From NCBI GenBank assembly GCA_021817875.1, contig JAKAFQ010000082.1, positions 1 to 11,649 of the forward strand: a stretch of 11,649 nucleotides of DNA, read 5' to 3'. Origin of the DNA: Pseudomonadota bacterium (GTDB lineage Bacteria; Pseudomonadota; Gammaproteobacteria; Steroidobacterales; Steroidobacteraceae). The position numbers were made by a program, and so were the translations under genes. Positions 7,628 to 11,649 of the stretch are shown piece by piece; position 1 is the stretch's first letter, and every line of letters begins with the position of its first letter. The notes beneath the pieces were generated by a model that had not been told where the DNA came from, did not search any database, and saw only the letters and a list, made by a program, of their open reading frames with translations.

Positions 7628-8611
7628 ATGCGCAGCTGCGATGTGCTGATCGTCGGCGGCGGGCCGGCCGGATCGAGCGCGGCCTGGAAGCTGCGCCGCG
7701 CCGGCTGCGACGTGCTGGTGCTCGATCAGGCGCGTTTCCCGCGCCTGAAGCTGTGCGCCGGCTGGATCACCCCGGAGGTGGTGCGCGACCTCGAGATCGA
7801 CGTCAACACCTATCCGCATCGCGTCCTGACGTTCGAGCGGATGCACCTGCACTTCAGGGGGCTGCACCTGCCCGTGCCCTGCGTGCAGCACTCGATCCGG
7901 CGCGTGGAGTTCGACGCCTGGCTGCTCGAGCGCTCCGGCGCGCCGCTGATCGAGCATGCGGTGCGCGGCATCGAGGAGCGCGATGGCGCCTACGTGATCG
8001 ACGGGCAGTTCCGTGCGCGCCATCTGATCGGGGCGGGCGGCACGCGCTGCCCGGTGTACCGCACGCTGTTCCGGCAGCTGAATCCGCGCGCCGCGGCGCT
8101 GCAGACCGTGACGCTCGAGCACGAAATCCCGTACGCGTGGCAGGACCCGGACTGCCACCTGTGGTTCTTCGAGCACGGCCTGCCGGGCTATGCGTGGTAC
8201 GTGCCGAAACAGAATGGCTGGCTCAACATCGGCATCGGCGGCATGGCCGAGCGCATCAAGCGCAGCGGCCGCTCCATCCACGAGCACTGGGCGCGGCTCG
8301 TCGCGAAGCTCGATCGGCGGCTCGCCCGTGGCGCGCACTACGATCCGTCCGGGTACAGCTACTATCTGCGCGGCCCGGTGGAGGTGGTGCGCCGCGGCAA
8401 CGCCTTCATCGCCGGCGATGCGGCGGGGCTCGCCACCCGCGACATGGCCGAAGGCATCGGCCCGGCGGTGCGCAGCGGCCTCGCGGCCGCCGAGTCCATT
8501 CTCACCGGGGCGCCGTACCGGCTCGAGACGGTGACGGGCGCGAGTTTCGGGGGCGGGATGGCGAGCCGGCTGCTCGACTGGGCGATGACCCGGGGCGCGG
8601 GCCGGGCGTAG
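7628..8611 (+). CDS. Geranylgeranyl-reductase-type FAD-dependent oxidoreductase
   Basis: Flavoprotein of 327 residues. The N-terminal Rossmann motif GGGPAG (10-15) and D33 at the end of the second strand bind FAD. KLCAGWITP (41-49) holds C43 at the position of the conserved Cys of geranylgeranyl reductases. IGAGGTRCPV (134-143) and the second FAD motif GDAAG (263-267), followed by EGIGPAVRSG, complete the fold. Members reduce isolated C=C bonds in isoprenoid or lipid chains; the substrate here is not known. The ATG at 7628 is used because it places GGGPAG at the normal depth; a longer frame from 7571 overlaps the upstream gene and adds a non-conserved leader. It lies 7 bases after the Cfa-type gene with only a weak ribosome site, suggesting translational coupling and a shared lipid substrate. 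Other bacterial FAD oxidoreductases of this group act on polyketides or quinones, so the lipid role is inference. Confidence 0.88.
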   Translation: MRSCDVLIVGGGPAGSSAAWKLRRAGCDVLVLDQARFPRLKLCAGWITPEVVRDLEIDVNTYPHRVLTFERMHLHFRGLHLPVPCVQHSIRRVEFDAWLLERSGAPLIEHAVRGIEERDGAYVIDGQFRARHLIGAGGTRCPVYRTLFRQLNPRAAALQTVTLEHEIPYAWQDPDCHLWFFEHGLPGYAWYVPKQNGWLNIGIGGMAERIKRSGRSIHEHWARLVAKLDRRLARGAHYDPSGYSYYLRGPVEVVRRGNAFIAGDAAGLATRDMAEGIGPAVRSGLAAAESILTGAPYRLETVTGASFGGGMASRLLDWAMTRGAGRA

Positions 8612-8621
8612 TCGTTACGGA

Positions 8622-8638
8622 GACCGATCCGGTCGGTC
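8622..8638 (+). terminator. Hairpin just after the flavoprotein gene
   Basis: GACCGA (8622-8627) and TCGGTC (8633-8638) form a perfect 6-base stem with a 5-base loop, ten bases after the stop codon. There is no T tract. A second inverted repeat follows at 8667-8698, so the operon probably ends here, perhaps with Rho. Confidence 0.4.
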
Positions 8639-8666
8639 GGCGCCGGGGCGGCGGCAACGCCTCGCA

Positions 8667-8698
8667 CGAGACCTCGCTCGGGCCCGCAGGCGGTCTCG
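8667..8698 (+). terminator. Second inverted repeat after the flavoprotein gene
   Basis: CGAGACC (8667-8673) and GGTCTCG (8692-8698) form a perfect 7-base stem with an 18-base GC-rich loop. Together with the hairpin at 8622-8638 it suggests a transcript end between the flavoprotein and the YkoP-like gene. Confidence 0.35.
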
Positions 8699-8719
8699 GG
8701 TCCGGGGCTGCGCTCCGGT

Positions 8720-8740
8720 CCCGGAGGATCTATCCTCGGG
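8720..8740 (+). promoter_or_regulatory. Inverted repeat upstream of the YkoP-like gene
   Basis: GAGGAT (8724-8729) and ATCCTC (8732-8737) are separated by two bases; flanking CCC and GGG extend the pairing across a single bulged G. TATCCT within it (8731-8736) could be a -10 box, but no -35 box is convincing. It could be an operator or a leader hairpin, 32 bases before the GTG start. Confidence 0.35.
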
Positions 8741-8771
8741 TCTCCTGGCGCCGACCTGCAAGGAGTCTGCC

Positions 8772-9578
8772 GTGACGGGCGAGCCTTCCGAACGCCGCGA
8801 CCCACGCGCCCTGGCCGGCCAGTGGATCTTCGGACTGGATCGCTGGCTGTGCCGCCGCTTCGGCATCTACGAGTACTCCGGACGCTCCGAGTGCCTGTTC
8901 CGCGCGGAAATCCGTCGTGCCGAGGAGAACATGCGCCTCGCCGACGGCCTGCGGGTGAAGATCGGCGACCCGCTGCTGCAGCTGCACCTGTGGAACGAGC
9001 ACGTGCCGGCCATGGGGCGCGAGGGCCCGTCCGTCGCCTGGGCCCGGCGCACCGCGCGGCGGATGGAGGCGTCCCTGCGCGAGCTCGCCCGTTACCTGTC
9101 CGAGTCAGAGGCGGGCCACGACGTGGTGGCGTTGCGTGCCGAGATGCACCTGCGGACCCATCATCAGAGCGCGCAGCTGGCACGCATCTTCGGGCGCTTT
9201 GGCTTCGAGGCCCAGGTGCACGCCGGGCCCGAGGGGCTGTGGCGGCTCGTCGGGGAGAACCTCCTGGTGGTGCTGCTGATCCTGGCGAGCAATCCGGCCT
9301 CCCTGCGCGCCGGGGTGCTGCGTCGCGAGTGCCTGCGCGCGGTGATCTCGCGCGAGCGGTTCCTGCGGCTCTATGGCCGCGGTGCGCCGGCCGCTGCACG
9401 AGCGGCGCAGGGTGCGGTGACCCGGCTGCGTCCGCATCGCCTCGCGGCGCCGTCCGCACGCGCCGCCGTGCCGATCGGGCGGACTCGCCGGCCCGGGTAT
9501 TCCGCTACAGCCGAGCGGGGGCTCGCCACGCCGGTGCGCACTCGCGAGGGCGGCGCGAAGTCCGATACGCCGCGCTGA
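8772..9578 (+). CDS. YkoP-like domain protein of unknown function
   Basis: A 268-residue protein. Residues about 40-80 (LFRAEIRRAEENMRLADG, then IGDPLLQLHLWNEHVP) and the later GFEAQ...WRLVGEN...ASNPASLR...ISRERFLRLYG pattern resemble what I recall of Bacillus YkoP and its relatives, a family of unknown function sometimes joined to polysaccharide deacetylases. No signal peptide and no clear membrane helix are seen, apart from a short hydrophobic stretch (NLLVVLLILAS). The GTG start at 8772 is fixed by AAGGAG (8760-8765), six bases upstream. The last 60 or so residues, from about 205, are a low-complexity Ala/Arg/Pro/Thr tail that looks unrelated to the domain. Their DNA shares an 18-base repeat with the following intergenic region, so the end of the gene may have been altered. 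It follows the Cfa/GGR pair on the same strand but has its own upstream repeats, so operon membership is doubtful. Confidence 0.72.
   Translation: MTGEPSERRDPRALAGQWIFGLDRWLCRRFGIYEYSGRSECLFRAEIRRAEENMRLADGLRVKIGDPLLQLHLWNEHVPAMGREGPSVAWARRTARRMEASLRELARYLSESEAGHDVVALRAEMHLRTHHQSAQLARIFGRFGFEAQVHAGPEGLWRLVGENLLVVLLILASNPASLRAGVLRRECLRAVISRERFLRLYGRGAPAAARAAQGAVTRLRPHRLAAPSARAAVPIGRTRRPGYSATAERGLATPVRTREGGAKSDTPR
9398..9415 (+). repeat. 18-base direct repeat, copy 1
   Basis: ACGAGCGGCGCAGGGTGC, inside the tail-coding part of the YkoP-like gene. An identical copy lies at 9628-9645, with repeat starts 230 bases apart. Flanking bases are not similar, so this is a short isolated repeat rather than a visible large duplication. 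Confidence 0.85.
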
Positions 9579-9627
9579 GGCAGGCGTCGCCGGCAACCCC
9601 TGCGAACCGCCGTCCGGTACCCGGGCG

Positions 9628-9645
9628 ACGAGCGGCGCAGGGTGC
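9628..9645 (+). repeat. 18-base direct repeat, copy 2
   Basis: Exact second copy of the repeat at 9398-9415, here in the intergenic region 50 bases after the YkoP-like stop codon. Confidence 0.85.
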
Positions 9646-9653
9646 TGTCCGGG

Positions 9654-9675
9654 TGTCGAAATCCCTTACATATTG
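9654..9675 (-). promoter_or_regulatory. Candidate regulator site, inverted copy of the TGTAAG/CCGACA element
   Basis: Read on the minus strand it begins CAATATGTAAG and ends TTCGACA. It matches the site at 2571-2592 at 18 of 22 positions. It lies about 60-80 bases upstream of the -24/-12 promoter, the usual place for an enhancer-type activator site of a sigma-54 promoter. Confidence 0.45.
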
Positions 9676-9734
9676 CCTGCCTTCCGGCTGCCCGATCCTC
9701 GCTAAGGTATTGACGGAAATAGCCTTCGGATTTC

Positions 9735-9750
9735 TGGCGCGCGTATTGCA
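9735..9750 (+). promoter_or_regulatory. Sigma-54 (RpoN) -24/-12 promoter of the PEP-CTERM gene
   Basis: TGGCGCGCGTATTGCA matches the RpoN consensus TGGCRCG-N4-TTGCW at every defined position, with the GG and GC elements at the required spacing. Transcription would start near 9761, giving a leader of about 160 bases. PEP-CTERM systems commonly carry the PrsK/PrsR two-component pair, with PrsR an RpoN-dependent activator, so RpoN control of an exosortase substrate fits the family. No such regulator lies in the window. Confidence 0.8.
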
Positions 9751-9766
9751 TAAGGTATTCCGACAG
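9749..9766 (+). promoter_or_regulatory. CATAAGGTATTCCGACAG element over the start site
   Basis: It matches 13 of 18 bases of TGTAAGAAACTCCGACAG at 2576-2593 and overlaps the -12 box and predicted start site. It also carries the second copy of TAAGGTATT, whose first copy is at 9703-9711. It could be a repressor site, a downstream promoter element, or a sequence conserved in the early transcript. Confidence 0.4.
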
Positions 9767-9862
9767 GGTGATCGAGTGATGTCAGGGTGTGGCGGTCGGA
9801 CGCCGCTGTACGGCGCTTGCCGCGGCCTGCACACCTCACTGATCGGCTCAAGAATCAACAAC

Positions 9863-9925
9863 ATGAGGCTCGCAGCTTCGAAGCCCGAGCCGTTTTCGGT
9901 GTCCTTCGGGAGGTTTGCATCATGA
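9863..9925 (+). CDS. Possible 20-codon leader peptide overlapping the PEP-CTERM start
   Basis: An ATG at 9863 opens a 20-residue frame (MRLAASKPEPFSVSFGRFAS) whose TGA overlaps the ATG of the PEP-CTERM gene as ATGA, the classic arrangement for translational coupling. The ribosome site of the downstream gene (GGGAGG, 9908-9913) lies within it. Its own ribosome site is weak. It may be chance; no homology can be claimed. Confidence 0.2.
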   Translation: MRLAASKPEPFSVSFGRFAS

Positions 9926-10680
9926 GGCGTTCGAATTCTTCGGGGCTCTGGCTGAGTGTGCTGGGCCTGATGGCGGCCCTTTTCGTCGTTCCGGCGTGGG
10001 CGGGCGGTTCCACCCAGGTTGCCTCCATTTCCGGCTGCTATGGCTGCACCGGGTTCGACACACCGGCCTTGACGTTTATCATTCCGAGCGGCATCACGCT
10101 CACCAATGCGCAGATGGTGCTCCTCGGCTATCAGGGCCAGAACAACGGTGACACGGCGACGGTCGCTCTGGGAACCCTGTCAGGAACGCAGAGCTTCACC
10201 TGGGGGTCCCTGCCCGGTGGTGTCTCGGGCGCGCTGACGCCGCACAATCTCACGGCGGGCGATTATGACGATGAGTTCATCGGCACCTCGGCCATCATCA
10301 ACTCCGCTACCTGCGGAGGCGGGGGTTGCGTCGGTGACGGCGGATCTCAGTGGTATGCGCAGACCGGCAATTTCCAGGTCACGTTCACGGCCAACGTGTC
10401 CGGCAACGGCTACACCGGTCAGTCGGTGTATTCGGTCTTCAGTCCCACTCACAACGCCACGGGCGGTTTCGTCGGCTGGGAAGGCCTCGATCAGAACGGC
10501 TACTCCGAGTCGCCCACCTATGACCTGCACCAAGGTTCGCTCACGGGCAACATGGCCTTCATCTCTCTCGGGACGCCGTCGACGACGGTGCCCGAGCCCG
10601 GGTCCCTGGCACTGCTCGGGGTGGGCCTGGGTCTGCTCGCACTTGCGGTGATTCGGCGTAAAGCGGCCCGCGTTCGCTGA
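9922..10680 (+). CDS. PEP-CTERM sorting domain protein (exosortase substrate)
   Basis: Exported protein of 252 residues. It has an N-terminal signal peptide (basic MRRSNSSG, hydrophobic core about 9-24, likely cleavage after AWA at 27). A Gly/Thr/Ser/Asn-rich, probably beta-structured body follows, and then a C-terminal sorting signal: VPEPGS (223-228), a hydrophobic helix, and the basic end IRRKAARVR. By family knowledge, exosortase cleaves at the PEP motif after transit of the inner membrane, and such proteins go to the surface or the exopolysaccharide matrix. The body has no domain I can name. Two Cys pairs stand out: GCYGC (C39, C42) near the mature N-terminus and ATCGGGGC in the middle. 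The start at 9922 is set by the signal peptide and GGGAGG (9908-9913); a longer frame from 9787 would bury the signal. The gene has its own sigma-54-type promoter and a strong terminator, so it is monocistronic. No exosortase lies in the window. Confidence 0.95.
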   Translation: MRRSNSSGLWLSVLGLMAALFVVPAWAGGSTQVASISGCYGCTGFDTPALTFIIPSGITLTNAQMVLLGYQGQNNGDTATVALGTLSGTQSFTWGSLPGGVSGALTPHNLTAGDYDDEFIGTSAIINSATCGGGGCVGDGGSQWYAQTGNFQVTFTANVSGNGYTGQSVYSVFSPTHNATGGFVGWEGLDQNGYSESPTYDLHQGSLTGNMAFISLGTPSTTVPEPGSLALLGVGLGLLALAVIRRKAARVR

Positions 10681-10702
10681 CCGCAACACCATGACCCATC
10701 CT

Positions 10703-10729
10703 GGGGGTGGCACGGCGCGTGCCACCCCC
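10703..10729 (+). terminator. Strong intrinsic terminator of the PEP-CTERM gene
   Basis: A perfect 11-base stem, GGGGGTGGCAC (10703-10713) with GTGCCACCCCC (10719-10729), and a 5-base loop, 22 bases after the stop codon. It is followed by a short GTTT run. Confidence 0.88.
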
Positions 10730-10866
10730 GTTTGGCTTGCGGAGGCCGGGCGACCGTCGCGATCCGCCCGACCGGCGGCCTTCCGTCTGGCCGCACGCGA
10801 CGCTGTCTTCCCGCTCGCCGCATCACCACTATTCTCCCTTCCCCGGACACGAGGCCCGCAAGTGCA

Positions 10867-10890
10867 AGCTGTTGCCAGTGGGCAACGGCT
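10867..10890 (+). other. Stable intergenic hairpin of unknown role
   Basis: AGCTGTTGCC pairs with GGCAACGGCT around a 4-base loop AGTG: ten pairs, one of them a T-G wobble. It is not followed by a T tract and lies about 180 bases before the lipoprotein start, so it is not an obvious terminator of a known gene. It could belong to a small RNA, an operator or a leader. Confidence 0.5.
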
Positions 10891-11070
10891 GGACCGTGTC
10901 TGAATCCAGTGGGTCGGGGTCCTGCCGGAGCTGGTGTCCTAAGAGACTGATTCTAGAGGTGACAGGAGGGGGTACCCGGCACCTCGACGACCCTGTATGC
11001 TCGACGACACAGCGTGCGAAACGAACGCTTGTTTGAATTGCCGGGTGCATCGCGAGTGCGGGGAGGGGTC

Positions 11071-11649
11071 ATGATGAACAAGACCGGGGGTCTGCTGTGC
11101 GCCGCGGTGGCGGTGCTCGCCCTGGGCGGCTGTGGCCACGACAGTCCGACATCGGCCGTGGCGACGACCGACCAGCGCGGCACGCTGATCAACGATCCGG
11201 CCCTGCGGGTCGCCTCGCTGAGCGCGACGGCCTTCGCGGGGCAGCTGAGCGCCACCGCCTCGGGGGCGGCGCTGCTCAGTCTCGCCGGCACGCCGGTGTG
11301 CGGCGTGGATTTCTACTACTTCAAGTACTGGACCGTGGGGCCGGACAATTCGCCGCAGCGCGCCTCGGGCGCGCTGATGGTGCCCACCGGCTCGGCGGCC
11401 CCGTGCACCGGGCCGCGGCCCATCGTGCTGTACGCGCACGGCACGGCGACCTCCTCCACCTACAACATCGCGGACATCAGCGATACCTCGAATGCCGCCA
11501 ACACCGAATCCGCGATGGTCGCTGCGGTGTTCGCCGCCCAGGGAGACATCGTGGTGGCGCCGAACTACCTCGGCTATGACATCTCGACGCTCGGCTATCA
11601 CCCCTACGTCGATGGGGCCGAGAACGCGATCGTGATGATGGATGCGCTG
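11071..11649 (+). CDS. Lipase-like alpha/beta-hydrolase lipoprotein (3' partial)
   Basis: The first 193 residues of a secreted protein whose frame is open to the window end. The N-terminus is a lipoprotein signal: MMNKTGG, a hydrophobic run, then lipobox LGGC (18-21). The residue after the Cys is Gly, not Asp, so outer-membrane sorting by Lol is expected. After a Ser/Thr/Ala-rich linker comes an alpha/beta-hydrolase start: FYYFKYWTVGPDN, RASGALMVP, IVLYAHGTATSS (the HG segment that usually forms the oxyanion hole), then VVAPNYLGYD and HPYVDGAENAIVMMDAL. This order resembles secretory-lipase/esterase-type hydrolases; the nucleophile GxSxG, catalytic Asp and His would lie beyond the window. GGAGGGG (11062-11068) precedes two adjacent ATGs. 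The second (11074) has the better spacing; the first is used for the coordinates. Substrate unknown: esters, lipids or a polymer. Confidence 0.85.
   Translation, partial: MMNKTGGLLCAAVAVLALGGCGHDSPTSAVATTDQRGTLINDPALRVASLSATAFAGQLSATASGAALLSLAGTPVCGVDFYYFKYWTVGPDNSPQRASGALMVPTGSAAPCTGPRPIVLYAHGTATSSTYNIADISDTSNAANTESAMVAAVFAAQGDIVVAPNYLGYDISTLGYHPYVDGAENAIVMMDAL

Larger units (their letters stand above)
9579..9921 (+). other. Intergenic regulatory region before the PEP-CTERM gene
   Basis: About 340 bases with no full gene. It holds the second 18-base repeat, an inverted copy of the TGTAAG/CCGACA element (9654-9675), a 9-base direct repeat TAAGGTATT (9703-9711 and 9751-9759), a -24/-12 promoter (9735-9750), and then a leader of about 160 bases. 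In the leader GGTGTG (9785-9790) can pair with CACACC (9830-9835), enclosing several GCGGC/GCCGC segments, so the mRNA leader is probably folded. A possible 20-codon reading frame overlaps the PEP-CTERM start. The segment 9650-9780 is noticeably AT-richer than the coding DNA around it. Confidence 0.6.
10681..11070. other. Intergenic region between PEP-CTERM and lipoprotein genes
   Basis: About 390 bases. After the terminator at 10703-10729 no reading frame looks protein-like. It contains a stable hairpin (10867-10890), a direct repeat CCAGTGGG (10875-10882 and 10906-10913), and GAGGTG (10956-10961) paired with CACCTC (10980-10985) around the palindrome GGGTACCC. TATTCT (10830-10835) and TATGCT (10996-11001) could be -10 boxes, but neither has a convincing -35 box. 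A small RNA or a structured leader of the lipoprotein gene is possible but unproven. Confidence 0.45.

Noticed and set aside
8822..9925. 367-codon plus-strand frame overlapping the YkoP-like gene and PEP-CTERM leader
   Set aside because: Out of frame with the ribosome-site-supported gene and Arg/Ala-rich; only its last 20 codons are considered, as a possible leader peptide.
10708..10723. Second sigma-54-like pattern, TGGCACG-N4-GTGCC
   Set aside because: It is part of the perfect terminator stem, and the -12 half does not match TTGCW.
10689..11060. Short overlapping frames (70-110 codons) in the last intergenic region
   Set aside because: No ribosome sites of note, unusual composition, and they run through the terminator and hairpin; no sign of protein-coding constraint.
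1..11649. CRISPR arrays, tRNA/rRNA genes, insertion-sequence ends, phage or plasmid genes
   Set aside because: None recognised: no regularly spaced repeats, no terminal inverted repeats flanking a transposase, no integrase.

Overview
The window is GC-rich bacterial DNA with densely packed, mostly intact genes. Several things point to a proteobacterium, most likely a high-GC gammaproteobacterium with an exopolysaccharide/exosortase system: a GAF-PAS-PAS-GGDEF-EAL regulator, a XylE-type sugar symporter, a PEP-CTERM protein behind a sigma-54-type promoter, CrcB, Cfa and a secreted lipase-like lipoprotein. The taxon is inferred from gene content; there is no rRNA or tRNA here. I see no insertion sequence, prophage gene, CRISPR array or RNA gene.

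Layout. (1) 3-2324 (+): the 3' part of a multidomain c-di-GMP synthase/phosphodiesterase; its N-terminus lies before the window. (2) 2325-2700: an intergenic region with a locally AT-richer promoter-like part. It carries a motif found again in front of the PEP-CTERM gene. (3) 2701-4155 (+): a XylE-like pentose/hexose:proton symporter. It converges on a FadR-type GntR regulator (4192-4947, -) across a hairpin. (4) The regulator is divergent from a crotonase-family enzyme (5043-5798, +), and a near-palindrome lies over the -10 box between them. (5) crcB (5830-6210, -), fluoride channel. (6) 6373-8611 (+): a Cfa-type lipid methyltransferase followed 7 nt later by a geranylgeranyl-reductase-type flavoprotein. 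A YkoP-like protein (8772-9578, +) comes after two hairpins and an inverted repeat. (7) 9579-9921: a regulatory region with a strong -24/-12 promoter and repeated motifs, then the PEP-CTERM protein (9922-10680, +) and a strong terminator. (8) 10681-11070: intergenic, with a second stable hairpin. (9) 11071-11649 (+): the N-terminal part of a lipase-like lipoprotein that runs off the window.

How the genes may work together. Three themes recur. One is surface and matrix control: the c-di-GMP enzyme and the PEP-CTERM protein. The second is sugar or acyl metabolism under a GntR regulator: the symporter, regulator and crotonase. The third is membrane-lipid remodelling: Cfa plus a GGR-type reductase. 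The most unusual items are the Cfa/GGR pair, which could form and then reduce a modified acyl chain, and the shared TGTAAG...CCGACA element, which may tie the sugar transporter to the PEP-CTERM promoter. Both ideas are inference from sequence alone.
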